Below, one piece after another: positions 51,561 to 60,502 of a stretch of DNA of 64,000 nt. Both the position numbers and the translations under genes were made by a program. Numbering within the stretch: position 1 is the stretch's first letter; each line of letters starts with the position of its first letter. The stretch spans positions 29,699-93,698 of the forward strand of contig DASWRM010000029.1 of NCBI GenBank assembly GCA_036403155.1, written 5' to 3'. Origin of the DNA: Gaiellales bacterium. GTDB lineage: Bacteria > Actinomycetota > Thermoleophilia > Gaiellales > JAICJC01. The notes beneath the pieces are model-generated. The model saw only the letters and a program-made list of their open reading frames with translations. It had not been told where the DNA came from and did no database searches.

Positions 51561-52486
51561 AGGAGATCTCCCTCCTCGGGCATCGCGATGGAGCAACCCA
51601 GCCGCGCGGCGACGTGTGCGCCGGCGCGGTTGGCGTAGCGGGCCGCCACGTCGGGCGGGTCATTCCGCAGCAGGCGCCAGCCAAACGCGGCCGCGAATGC
51701 GTCCCCGGCACCAAGGCCGTTGACGACGTCGACCGGGACAGCGTCGACTCGGACAGGCGCGTCGCCTGCTGCGTGCACGGTGACGCCACGCGACCCGTGC
51801 TTCTGGGCGACCACGGCGACGCCCCAGTCCATCAGGCCGGCCGGATCGGCGGTGCCCACGGCCGCCTCGATCTCCTCGTCGGAGCCGAGCGCAACGTCGG
51901 CCAGCGGCGCGGCCAGTCGGATGCAGGCGGCGTAGTCGGAGCGGCTGCTCCAAAGCACCTCCCGCCAGTCCAGGTCGAGGATCGAGACGCCGCCCCGGCC
52001 GTGGCGGCACTCCAGCGCGGTCAGCGTGGCGAGGCGGGAGGGCTCCACCGCCAGCCCCGTCCCGCTGACGTAGGCCACCGGCACCCCGGCGATCACGTCC
52101 AGCGGCAGCGCCGACGCGGTCAGCTCCCAGTCGGGGCAGGTCGGCGTCCGGTAGAAGGTGATCGGGAACCGGTCGGGTGGCCATGCCTCGCAGAACGCCA
52201 GCGCGGTGCGGAGCGTAGGGTGGACGCCCAGCCAGCGGCAGTCGACGCCCTGCGCCTCGAGCCACGTGCGGATGTAGCGCCCATGGCCGTCGTCGCCGAC
52301 GGCCGACACGATCGCGGTGCGGACGCCCAGCCGCGCGAGGCCGGTGGCGACGTTCCCGGCGAACCCGCCGACGTACTTGTGGAACCCGTCCACCTGTTCC
52401 AGTGGCGTCTCGAGCTGCATCGGATAGAGGTCGACGCAGACGCGGCCCATCACCACCGCCTCCAGTTCCCCGACCGCACCGGTCAC
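51557..52486 (-). CDS. iolC: 5-dehydro-2-deoxygluconokinase (PfkB family)
   Basis: This kinase of about 309 residues phosphorylates 5-dehydro-2-deoxygluconate (DKG) to DKGP. PfkB features are VMGRVCVDLYPMQLETPLEQVDGFHKYVGGFAGNVATGLARLG near the start and the ATP/anion-hole motif VNGLGAGDAFAAAFGW near the end, with the catalytic Asp in GAGD. GTG 52486 has GGGGG upstream with good spacing; the frame reaches an ATG at 52507. It is first in iolC-iolB-iolE, and a LacI-type palindrome lies 50 bases upstream. Confidence 0.88.
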   Translation of the reverse strand: MTGAVGELEAVVMGRVCVDLYPMQLETPLEQVDGFHKYVGGFAGNVATGLARLGVRTAIVSAVGDDGHGRYIRTWLEAQGVDCRWLGVHPTLRTALAFCEAWPPDRFPITFYRTPTCPDWELTASALPLDVIAGVPVAYVSGTGLAVEPSRLATLTALECRHGRGGVSILDLDWREVLWSSRSDYAACIRLAAPLADVALGSDEEIEAAVGTADPAGLMDWGVAVVAQKHGSRGVTVHAAGDAPVRVDAVPVDVVNGLGAGDAFAAAFGWRLLRNDPPDVAARYANRAGAHVAARLGCSIAMPEEGDLL

Positions 52487-52535
52487 CCGCGACCCCCTTG
52501 ACAACATCGAGTTCGCGGCAGAAGATACGCGACCG

Positions 52536-52551
52536 GTTGAAACGTTTCAAC
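52536..52551. promoter_or_regulatory. LacI-type operator
   Basis: GTTGAAAC-GTTTCAAC is a perfect 16-bp palindrome with the central CG step usual for LacI-family sites. It lies in the divergent gap, 50 bases from iolC and 36 from the 52587 gene, so the LacI protein encoded at 53528 probably controls both transcripts. Confidence 0.75.
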
Positions 52552-52586
52552 ACCGAGGCGATCGGAGCACCACACTGCGGATCGGC

Positions 52587-53531
52587 GTGTTCAACGACGG
52601 GTTGGCCCACCTCAGCCGGGCGGACGCATTCCGGTGGTGCGCAGAGCAGGGGCTGGAGTCGATCGAGATGGGCGTGGGCGGATGGGCCAAGGCTCCGCAC
52701 CATCTCCCGCTCGACGAGCTGGTGCGCGAACCGGCCGAGCGCGACAGGCTGCTGGGCGAGCTGGACGAGCATGGCCTGGCGCTCTCGTGCGTGAACGCCG
52801 CCGGCAACCCGCTGCACCCGGATCCCCAGGTCGGCGAGCTGCATGCGCGGCTGCTGCGTGGGGCGATCGAGCTGGCCGGCCTGCTCGGCGTCGACCGCGT
52901 GGTGACGATGAGCGGCTGCCCGGGTGGGCGCGACGGCGGGCGAGCGGCCGTGTTCGCCCCGTGGGCGCTCTCGGCCGACGACGAGTCGCTCTGGAACTGG
53001 CAGTACGAGCAGCGCCTGGCGCCCTTCTGGTCGGAGCTCGGCGCCTGGGCGCGGGAGCAGGCGCCCTCCGTGATGATCTGCCTCGAGCTCCACGCGGGAG
53101 CGGCTGCCTACAGCCCCGGCAGCTACCGGCGCATCGCCGAGGCGGGCGGCGAAAACGTCCGCGTCAACTTCGACCCGAGCCATTTCTGGTGGCAGGGCAT
53201 CGACCCGCTGGTGGTGCTGGACGAGATCGGCGACCGCGTCGCGTTCAGCCACGCCAAGGACACGCTGCTGCACGCGGACCGGATCGCGCGCGACGGGGTG
53301 TTCGACTTTCGGTTTCCGGTCGACCCCGACACAGCCACCTGGCACTTCGCCTCGGTCGGCGGAGGGCGTCCGGTTGAGGAGTGGTGCCGCCTGCTGGCGG
53401 CACTTCGTCTCGCCGGCTACGACGACGACATCTCGATCGAGCACGAGGATCCGCGTGTGTCCGCCGAGCAGGGCATCCGCGAGTCGCATGCGGCACTTCG
53501 CAGCGCGCTGGCAGAGGCGCCGGTCGGGTGA
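52587..53531 (+). CDS. Sugar phosphate isomerase/epimerase TIM barrel (IolH/IolI-like)
   Basis: This 314-residue barrel of the xylose-isomerase-like superfamily heads the large operon. Metal-binding residues are likely in CLELHAGA, VNFDPSHFWW, AFSHAKD and SIEHED. It may isomerise inosose stereoisomers or act as a second dehydratase. The first canonical start (GTG 52587) gives MFNDG, but the first beta strand, LRIGVF, begins 4 codons earlier at a CTG (52575), which may be the true start. The 3' end overlaps the LacI gene (GTGA). Confidence 0.75.
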   Translation: MFNDGLAHLSRADAFRWCAEQGLESIEMGVGGWAKAPHHLPLDELVREPAERDRLLGELDEHGLALSCVNAAGNPLHPDPQVGELHARLLRGAIELAGLLGVDRVVTMSGCPGGRDGGRAAVFAPWALSADDESLWNWQYEQRLAPFWSELGAWAREQAPSVMICLELHAGAAAYSPGSYRRIAEAGGENVRVNFDPSHFWWQGIDPLVVLDEIGDRVAFSHAKDTLLHADRIARDGVFDFRFPVDPDTATWHFASVGGGRPVEEWCRLLAALRLAGYDDDISIEHEDPRVSAEQGIRESHAALRSALAEAPVG

Positions 53532-54481
53532 GCGTGACGATGCGCGACGTCGCCCGCCGGTCAGGAGTCTCCGTGGCCACGGTGTCGAACGTCCTGCACG
53601 ACACGGCTCCCGTGGCAGCACCGACGCGTGAGCGGGTGATGCGCGCGATCGACGAGCTCGGCTACCGCCAGAACGAGGTGGCCCGGTCCCTCAAGCGCCG
53701 CACCACCCACACGCTGGGCGTCGCCATCCCGGACGCGCTGAACCCGTTCCACGCCTCGATCGCCCTAGAGGTGGAGCGGCGGGCGCACCGCGACGGCTTC
53801 GCCGTGCTCGTTGCCGAGACGGAGAACGATCCCGAGATCGAGGCGGATCAGGTTCGAGCGCTGGTCGGCCGGAGGGTGGACGGTGTGATCTTCCCCGCCG
53901 TCACCGCCGGATCCGAGATCCCCGGAGAGCTGCTCGATCGCGGCATCCCGGTGGTCGTGGTCTCCTTCGAAGCCCAGGATCCCCGGCTCGGCATGATCGT
54001 CGTCGATGAGGCGGCGGCGATGGAGCACGTGGTCGCCCACCTGGTCGGCCACGGCCACCGGAGCATCGCCTTCCTGCACTCCGGCGCGCGCGAGGAGCAG
54101 GTCGATCTGCGGCCCGAGGCAGTGCGCGCCGCGCTGGCGCGCCGCGGCCTCCAGGCCGCCGCAGGCGTCGACGAGGCCACCGCGGTGTGCTGCACCAACG
54201 ACGTGGTCGCCATCCGCCTGATCGACGAGCTGGAGGGACGCGGCGTGCGGGTTCCGGAGGACGTCTCTGTGGTCGGGTTCGACGACATCCCGCTTGCGGC
54301 CCACCGCCGCATCGATCTCACCACCGTCCGGCAGCCGGCCCGCGAGATGGGCAGGATGGCCGCCGAGATGGCGCTCAGCGCCATCTCGGAGCGTCGCCCC
54401 GCGGCCGGCCGCGTCGTGATGCCGACCGAGCTGGTCGTGCGCGGATCCTCGGGGCCCGTTCGCAGCCGGGTGGCTGTATGA
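53528..54481 (+). CDS. LacI-family regulator of the inositol locus
   Basis: This 317-residue repressor has a LacI helix-turn-helix (MRDVARRSGVSVATVSNVLHD, residues 5-25), hinge (NEVARSLKRRTTHTLGVAIPD) and a periplasmic-binding-like effector domain ending CCTNDVVAIRLIDELEGRGVRVPEDVSVVGFDDIPLA. The segment between RSIAFLHSG and CCTND is about 15 residues shorter than usual, so the effector pocket may be altered. It sits inside the operon and probably binds the perfect palindrome at 52536-52551. GTG 53528 overlaps the preceding stop. Confidence 0.87.
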   Translation: MSVTMRDVARRSGVSVATVSNVLHDTAPVAAPTRERVMRAIDELGYRQNEVARSLKRRTTHTLGVAIPDALNPFHASIALEVERRAHRDGFAVLVAETENDPEIEADQVRALVGRRVDGVIFPAVTAGSEIPGELLDRGIPVVVVSFEAQDPRLGMIVVDEAAAMEHVVAHLVGHGHRSIAFLHSGAREEQVDLRPEAVRAALARRGLQAAAGVDEATAVCCTNDVVAIRLIDELEGRGVRVPEDVSVVGFDDIPLAAHRRIDLTTVRQPAREMGRMAAEMALSAISERRPAAGRVVMPTELVVRGSSGPVRSRVAV

Positions 54482-55578
54482 ACGTCCGTTACGCCGGAGT
54501 CGGCAAGGTGTTCGCCGGCGTGGAGGCGCTGGCCAGCCTCGATCTCGAGGTGCCCGACGGCAGCTTCCTGGCGCTGCTCGGCCCGTCCGGCTGCGGCAAG
54601 ACCACCGCACTTCGGATCCTCGCCGGGTTGGAGGAGCCCACGAGCGGCCATGTCTTCATCGGCGAACGCGACGTCACGCAGCTGCAGCCCAAGGACCGGG
54701 ACGTGGCGATGGTGTTCCAGAGCTACGCGCTCTACCCGCACAAGTCCGTCTTTGACAACATCGCCTACCCGCTGCGGATCCGAAAGACCCACGTCACGGA
54801 GCGCGACCGCCGGGTGAGGGAGGTGGCCGAGCTGCTGTCGATCACGGCGCTGCTCGATCGCATGCCGCGCGCTCTGTCGGGAGGACAGCGTCAGCGAGTT
54901 GCGCTGGCTCGTGCGATCGTCCGCGAACCACGCGCCTTCCTGATGGACGAGCCGCTGTCGAACCTGGACGCCCAGCTACGGCTGCAGATGCGGATCGAGA
55001 TCAAGCGCCTGCAGCGCGCGCTCGGCGTGACCACCCTGTATGTCACCCACGACCAGGTTGAGGCGATGACCATGGCCGACCTGGTGGCGGTGATGTGCGA
55101 GGGCCATCTCCAGCAGCTGGCGCAGCCCGGCGAGCTCTACAGCCGCCCGGCCAACTTGTTTGTGGCCTGCTTCTGCGGATCGCCGCCGATGAACGTGGTC
55201 TACGGCGAGGTGGCCGACGGCAGCTTCCGCCACCCGGCCGGCACTGTGACGCTGCCGGCCGGAGCGGCGCCCGGACCGGCCAAGCTCGGGTTCCGCCCCG
55301 AGCACGCCGCGATGACGCCGGCGGGAACCGACCACGCGCTGTCCGCCGAGGTGTACGTTGTCGAGCCGCTCGGCAACGAGACGCTGATCGCGCTCAAGGT
55401 GGGCGACGACCTGATCAACCTGCGCGCTGCCGCGGGCGTCGACCCGCCGATTGGGAGCGCCTGCGCCGTCCGGCCCGAGCCGGCACATCTGCATCTGTTC
55501 GACGCCAAGACGGGCGTCGCTGTTCGCAACGGTCAACCGAGCGAAGGAGCGAAGCATGACCGACCACCCGAGGAGTGA
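54478..55578 (+). CDS. ABC importer ATPase, MalK/UgpC type
   Basis: This 366-residue ATPase powers the carbohydrate importer encoded downstream. Walker A GPSGCGKT is at residues 35-42, the Q-loop VFQSYALYPHKSVFDN at 79-94, the signature LSGGQRQR at 133-140 and Walker B LMDEP at 155-159. A TOBE region follows (FRPEHA near residue 282). The ATG overlaps the LacI stop, and the gene's 3' end overlaps the binding-protein gene by 23 bases. Confidence 0.88.
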   Translation: MNVRYAGVGKVFAGVEALASLDLEVPDGSFLALLGPSGCGKTTALRILAGLEEPTSGHVFIGERDVTQLQPKDRDVAMVFQSYALYPHKSVFDNIAYPLRIRKTHVTERDRRVREVAELLSITALLDRMPRALSGGQRQRVALARAIVREPRAFLMDEPLSNLDAQLRLQMRIEIKRLQRALGVTTLYVTHDQVEAMTMADLVAVMCEGHLQQLAQPGELYSRPANLFVACFCGSPPMNVVYGEVADGSFRHPAGTVTLPAGAAPGPAKLGFRPEHAAMTPAGTDHALSAEVYVVEPLGNETLIALKVGDDLINLRAAAGVDPPIGSACAVRPEPAHLHLFDAKTGVAVRNGQPSEGAKHDRPPEE

Positions 55579-56932
55579 GCGCGGCGAGCGCTCGTACACG
55601 CGCAAGGAGGTGATCCGCGGAGCGGCCGGCACCACCGCAGCCCTCTCGCTCGCACCGCTGCTGGCGGCGTGCGGCGGCGGCAGCTCGTCGTCCGCAGCAT
55701 CATCAGGCGGAGGAGGCGGGCCGATCACGATCGGCAGCTTCTCGGACCCGGCCATGGTGCCGTTCCGCGACGTGTTCCTGAAGAAGTACACGCAGGAGAC
55801 GGGCAACCAGGTCCATTACAACGAGACGAACTACGACGCGTGGTACCAGAACTGCAAGAACGACGGCCTCCAGAAGACCGGCGCGTACGACATCTACGTG
55901 ATGGACGACAACTGGGTGCCGGAGTTCGCGGCGGCCGAGATCGTCCAGAGCATGGACAAGCTCGGCCTGAAGGTGAACCCGGACATCCTGCCCAAGGGGC
56001 TCGAGCAGGGCTACTGGCCTCCCAAGTCCGGCCCGCGCCTCAAGGCGTTCGCGGACGGCACGCCCGAACTGTTCTCGCTCGTGATCATCGACGACGTGCA
56101 GATGCTGTACTACAACGGCGACCACTTCAGCTCGCCGCCCAAGACCTGGGACGACATCTACGCGGTCGCCAAGACCACCACCCCTCCCAGCCTGTACGGC
56201 TGGACGGCGCGTGGAGTGGCAGGCAACCCGATCGTGCAGACCTACCTTCCGCTGCTGAACGCCTACGGCGGCAACTTCGTCAACAACGATTGGTCACCGG
56301 GCTTTGCCGGGCCGGAGGGAGTCGGGGCGCTCGAGCGGCTGTTCTCGTTCATCCCGTACATGCCATCGGGGGTTGCCGCCTTCGACACCGACCAGGAGAC
56401 GGCCCTGTTCCTGCAGGGCAAGGCGACGGCGATGACCGAGTACACGGGCACCGCCCACGGGGTCGACGACCCGTCCGTCTCGAAGGTGGTCGGGAAGGTG
56501 CAGTTCGCGGCCACGCCGGCGCAGGAGAAGAGCGGCCCGGCGATCGGCACGTTCATCTGCGGCATCGCGTCGGGTGCCAAGAACCCGGGTGGCGCCGTGG
56601 CGTTCCTGGAGTGGTTCACGTCCAGCAAGGTGCAGCGTGAGTTCGCCGGCGGCGGCAGCGCGGCCGTGACCGGCTCCGCCCTGCGCGACGCCTCGCTCGG
56701 TAAGAAGTTCCGCTGGCTGCCGGCCATCGCCGACGCCGTCGACAACTCGGTGCCCAAGCCGAAGACCCCCGACGAGCCCAAGATGGAGGACCTGCTCGGC
56801 ACCGCGCTGAACCAAGCGCTGGTCGAGGCGATCGGCAAGAAGTCCGGCTACTCCGCGATCGCGCAGTCCCACCTGACCACGGCGGCGAACCAGATCACGG
56901 CGTACCTCAAGCAGCAGGGCACCTACTTCTAG
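55556..56932 (+). CDS. Carbohydrate ABC importer substrate-binding lipoprotein
   Basis: This 458-residue UgpB-like protein binds the substrate outside the cell. The N-terminus has TRKEVIRGAAG, a variant twin-arginine-like motif with Lys, then a hydrophobic run and lipobox LLAAC (Cys39). A Gly/Ser linker follows. The fold is visible in FRDVFLKKYTQETGNQVHYNETNYDAWYQNC, IYVMDDNWVPEFAAAEIV and LQGKATAMTEYTG. The substrate is probably an inositol or inositol derivative, by context. Class CUT1 importers usually take oligosaccharides or glycerophosphodiesters, so a glycosylated or phosphodiester form is also possible. Confidence 0.83.
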   Translation: MTDHPRSERGERSYTRKEVIRGAAGTTAALSLAPLLAACGGGSSSSAASSGGGGGPITIGSFSDPAMVPFRDVFLKKYTQETGNQVHYNETNYDAWYQNCKNDGLQKTGAYDIYVMDDNWVPEFAAAEIVQSMDKLGLKVNPDILPKGLEQGYWPPKSGPRLKAFADGTPELFSLVIIDDVQMLYYNGDHFSSPPKTWDDIYAVAKTTTPPSLYGWTARGVAGNPIVQTYLPLLNAYGGNFVNNDWSPGFAGPEGVGALERLFSFIPYMPSGVAAFDTDQETALFLQGKATAMTEYTGTAHGVDDPSVSKVVGKVQFAATPAQEKSGPAIGTFICGIASGAKNPGGAVAFLEWFTSSKVQREFAGGGSAAVTGSALRDASLGKKFRWLPAIADAVDNSVPKPKTPDEPKMEDLLGTALNQALVEAIGKKSGYSAIAQSHLTTAANQITAYLKQQGTYF

Positions 56933-56937
56933 GCCAG

Positions 56938-57843
56938 GTGCTGAGGAGGTCGACAGCAGCAGGTTCTTCGGTACGGGCTCGGCGAAGCAGGTTCCTCGCC
57001 AGCCCGTACCTGCTGCTGCTGCCGGCCGCCGTCGCGCTCGCGGCGGTGTCGGTCTACCCGCTCTTCTACGGCGTACGTGCCAGCTTCACCCGGTATCTGT
57101 ACGGCCGCGACTACGGCCTGGACGGGCTGGCCAACTACCGGATCATCTGGGACGACACGTTCTTTCGCAGCGCCATGGTCACGACCGCCAAGTACGTGGT
57201 GCTGTCGGTCACGATCGAGACGCTGCTCGGGCTCGCGCTGGCGCTGCTGGTCTCACGCGAGCTGCGCTTCGCCGGCCCGATCCGGGTGGGGCTGATCCTG
57301 CCGATGGCGATCGCCCCGGTGGTGGTGGGCGTGATGTGGCGGCTGCTCTACGACAGCAACGTCGGCATCGTCGACCCCATGTTCCGGGCGCTGGGCATAA
57401 ACCCCCCTGAGGTGCTGGCCCACAACGGCAGCGCATTCGCGGCCGTGGTGCTCGTCGACGTCTGGGAGTGGACGCCGCTGATCTTCCTGATCATCCTGGC
57501 CGGGCTGCAGTCGCTGCCGGAAGAGCCTCTGGAAGCGGCCCGAGTGGACGGAGCGGGCCGGATCCGGCTGTTCTTCGACCACACGCTGCCGCTGCTGCGG
57601 CCTGTGCTCCTGGTGGCCATCGTCCTGCGCACGATCGACGCCATCGGCACCTTCGACCAGGTCTACGTCCTGACAAAGGGCGGTCCCGGCGACGCCACCC
57701 GGGTGATCTCGATCTACGCGTACAACACCGCCTTCCTGTTCACGCAGTACGGGCAGGCCGCGGCGATGCTAATCGCACTGCTCGTGATGGTCACGCTGCT
57801 AATGATCGTGGCGGTCAGGATGCTCAGGCGGACGGCGGCATGA
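56938..57843 (+). CDS. Carbohydrate ABC importer permease 1
   Basis: This 301-residue permease has six helices. SPYLLLLPAAVALAAVSVYPLFYGVRASFTRY opens the chain in the manner of CUT1 MalF/UgpA-type proteins. The EAA loop EEPLEAARVDGAGRIRLFFDHTLPLL (about residues 195-220) docks to the ATPase. The GTG start is 5 bases after the binding-protein stop, and the TGA overlaps the next permease start (ATGA). Confidence 0.85.
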   Translation: MLRRSTAAGSSVRARRSRFLASPYLLLLPAAVALAAVSVYPLFYGVRASFTRYLYGRDYGLDGLANYRIIWDDTFFRSAMVTTAKYVVLSVTIETLLGLALALLVSRELRFAGPIRVGLILPMAIAPVVVGVMWRLLYDSNVGIVDPMFRALGINPPEVLAHNGSAFAAVVLVDVWEWTPLIFLIILAGLQSLPEEPLEAARVDGAGRIRLFFDHTLPLLRPVLLVAIVLRTIDAIGTFDQVYVLTKGGPGDATRVISIYAYNTAFLFTQYGQAAAMLIALLVMVTLLMIVAVRMLRRTAA

Positions 57844-58670
57844 CCAGGCGCAGGGCCGGCCGCGTCGTCTTCTACCTGACGCTGGCGGTGATCCTCGTCA
57901 TCGCCATCTTTCCGTTCTGGTGGATGGTGAACACCTCGTTCAAGCAGCAGATCGACATCTTCGGCGGCGTGTCGCTGTACCCGCACCACCCGACGACGGC
58001 CAACTACAGCCGGCTGTTCGGCACCTACCATTTCAGGGAGTACCTCCAGAACAGCATCCTGATCGTGGCCGTGTCGGTCAGCTTCAGTCTCGTGCTGGGG
58101 ACGCTCGCCGCCTATCCTCTGGCCCGGTTTCGGCTTCGCTTCGGGCTGAACCAGTCGGCACTGGTGATCGCGCTCCTGGTGCGGATGCTGCCCCCGATCC
58201 TGCTGGTGATCCCGTTCTACATCGTGCTCGCCGACTGGGGCCTGCTGAACACCCGCCTGGGCCTGATACTGATCTACAGCGGGCTCAACACCAGCTTCGT
58301 GATCTGGATGATGCAGAGCTTCCTGGCCGAGATACCTCGCGAGATCGAGGAGGCGGCGATGGTGGACGGCGACACCCGGTTCACCGCCCTTCGACGCGTG
58401 GTCATCCCGCTCGCCGCGCCGGGATTAGCCGCGACCGCAATCTTCAGCGTGATCGCGACCTACAACGATTTCCTGCTCGCGCTGTCGCTGACGTCCACGC
58501 CGGCGTCCCAGACGGTTCCCGTCGGCGTCTCGACACTGATCGGCAAGATCCAGATCGAGTACGGGCCGATGGCGGCCGCCGGCGTGATCGGCGCCCTGCC
58601 GATCGTGATCTTCGCGCTGATCGTGCAGCGCCACTTCGTGCGGGGGCTCACGCTGGGGGCGGTCAAGTGA
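57840..58670 (+). CDS. Carbohydrate ABC importer permease 2
   Basis: This 276-residue MalG/UgpE-type permease partners the preceding gene product. Six helices and the EAA loop REIEEAAMVDGDTRFTALRRVVIPL (about residues 175-199) are present, with FPFWWMVNTSFK at the N-terminus, typical of the group. ATG 57840 overlaps the preceding stop, and its own TGA overlaps the iolD GTG. Confidence 0.85.
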   Translation: MTRRRAGRVVFYLTLAVILVIAIFPFWWMVNTSFKQQIDIFGGVSLYPHHPTTANYSRLFGTYHFREYLQNSILIVAVSVSFSLVLGTLAAYPLARFRLRFGLNQSALVIALLVRMLPPILLVIPFYIVLADWGLLNTRLGLILIYSGLNTSFVIWMMQSFLAEIPREIEEAAMVDGDTRFTALRRVVIPLAAPGLAATAIFSVIATYNDFLLALSLTSTPASQTVPVGVSTLIGKIQIEYGPMAAAGVIGALPIVIFALIVQRHFVRGLTLGAVK

Positions 58671-60502
58671 GCGGCCACCGGATGACCACGGCGCAAGCGC
58701 TGATCGCCTTCCTGGCCGAACAGCAGCTACAGCGGGACGGCGTGACCCAGCCGTTCTTCGCCGGCGTGCTCGGCATCTTCGGCCACGGCAACGTGGCGGG
58801 CATCGGTCAGGCGGTGCAGCAGGACGGCCGGCTGCGGTTCGTGCTGCCGCGAAACGAACAGGCGATGGTCCACACCGCCGCCGCCTACGCGAAGCAGCGA
58901 AACCGGCTGCAGACATGGGCCTGCACGTCGTCGATCGGCCCCGGAGCGACCAACATGGTCACGGGCGCGGCGCTGGCCACGATCAACCGGCTGCCCGTGC
59001 TGCTCCTGCCGGGGGACGCGTTCGCCTCGCGCCGCGTCGATCCGGCCCTGCAGCAGCTCGAGATGCCGGGCCGGCCTCAGGCGAGCGTCAACGACGCGCT
59101 GGCGCCCGTATCCCGGTTCTTCGACCGCATCGCCCGGCCCGACCAGCTTGCCGCATCGCTGCTCGAGGCGATGCGGGTGCTGACGGACCCGGCCGAGACG
59201 GGAGCCGTCACCATCGCCCTGCCCCAGGACGTGCAGGCCGAGGCGGCCGACTACCCCGAGGAGCTGTTCCAGCGTCGCGTCTGGGACGTCACACGCACGC
59301 CGCCGGATGAGGCGGGGCTCGGGCGGGCCGCCGCGCTGCTGCGGAGCGCCGAGCGGCCGCTGATCGTGGCCGGCGGCGGAGTCATCTACAGCGAGGCGAC
59401 CACCGCTCTGCGGGCGCTGGTCGAGGCCACCGGGATCCCGGTCGCAGAGACCCAGGCGGGCAAGGGAGCGCTGCCGTTCGACCACCCCTCGGCGCTTGGG
59501 GCGATCGGCGCCACAGGCACGCGCGGCGCAAACCTCGCAGCCCGGGAGGCCGACGTGGTGCTCGCGGTGGGCACCCGCCTCGGCGATTTCACCACCGCCT
59601 CCCGCACGGCGTTCCAGCATAGCCAACTGCAGCTGATCGGCCTCAACGTCGCCACGTTCGACGCGCACAAGTTGGGCGCATTGCCACTGGTCGCCGACGC
59701 ACGCGCCGGCCTGGAGGCACTCACGGCGGCGCTCGAAGGACATCGCGTCGAGCCGACCTATCGTGAGCAGATGACCGCCCACAACCGCGACTGGGAGAGC
59801 GAGGTGGCTCGCCTGTGCGCCCCCGGAGACCCGCCGCTCAGCCAGGCGCAGGTGATCGGCGCCGTCGATGCCGCCGGGTCGCCGCAGGACGTCGTGGTCT
59901 GCGCCGCAGGCAGCCTGCCCGGCGACCTGCACAAGCTGTGGCGGGCGCGCGGCCCCAAGGGCTACCACCTCGAGTACGGCTACTCGTGCATGGGCTACGA
60001 GGTTGCCGGCGGCCTCGGCGCCAAGCTGGCCGACCCCGACCGTGAGGTGATCGTGATGGTCGGCGACGGATCGTGGCTGATGATGTCATCCGAGATCGCC
60101 ACCTCGATCCAGGAGGGCGTTCGCCTGATCGTGGTCCTGATAGACAACCGAGGCTTTGGCTCGATCGGCGGGCTCTCCCGCGAGCTCGGCTCCGGCGGGT
60201 TCGGTACCGCCTATGCGGTGGAGACCGACTTCGTCCAGAACGCGGCCAGCCTCGGGGCCATCTCGCTGCGCGTCGAGACCGGCGAGCAGCTGGTTTCGGC
60301 GCTGCGGGACGCGCGGACGGCCGAGCGCACGACCGTGATCGTGGTCGAGTGCGACGGGAACCGCGGCGTCGGGGCGTACGAGTCGTGGTGGGAGGTTCCG
60401 GTTGCCGAGGTGTCGGAGATGCCCGAGGTGCAACGGGCGCGGGCTCAGTACGAGCAGCACCGGCGCGGCCAGCGCTCGCTGACGGGGCCGGCTCGTGGCT
60501 GA
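58667..60502 (+). CDS. iolD: 3D-(3,5/4)-trihydroxycyclohexane-1,2-dione acylhydrolase
   Basis: This 611-residue thiamine-diphosphate enzyme opens the cyclitol ring to 5-deoxy-glucuronate. The TPP-activating Glu is in RNEQAMVHTAAAYAKQ; the central domain has GGGVIYSEA; the TPP/Mg motif is GDGSWLMMSSEIATSIQEGVRLIVVLIDNRGFGSIGG. IolD-specific text includes GIFGHGNVAGIGQA near the start and GYSCMGYEVAGGLGAKL. GTG 58667 overlaps the permease stop; ATG 58682 is the alternative. The neighbours iolB, iolC and iolE make the assignment firm. Confidence 0.92.
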   Translation: MSGHRMTTAQALIAFLAEQQLQRDGVTQPFFAGVLGIFGHGNVAGIGQAVQQDGRLRFVLPRNEQAMVHTAAAYAKQRNRLQTWACTSSIGPGATNMVTGAALATINRLPVLLLPGDAFASRRVDPALQQLEMPGRPQASVNDALAPVSRFFDRIARPDQLAASLLEAMRVLTDPAETGAVTIALPQDVQAEAADYPEELFQRRVWDVTRTPPDEAGLGRAAALLRSAERPLIVAGGGVIYSEATTALRALVEATGIPVAETQAGKGALPFDHPSALGAIGATGTRGANLAAREADVVLAVGTRLGDFTTASRTAFQHSQLQLIGLNVATFDAHKLGALPLVADARAGLEALTAALEGHRVEPTYREQMTAHNRDWESEVARLCAPGDPPLSQAQVIGAVDAAGSPQDVVVCAAGSLPGDLHKLWRARGPKGYHLEYGYSCMGYEVAGGLGAKLADPDREVIVMVGDGSWLMMSSEIATSIQEGVRLIVVLIDNRGFGSIGGLSRELGSGGFGTAYAVETDFVQNAASLGAISLRVETGEQLVSALRDARTAERTTVIVVECDGNRGVGAYESWWEVPVAEVSEMPEVQRARAQYEQHRRGQRSLTGPARG

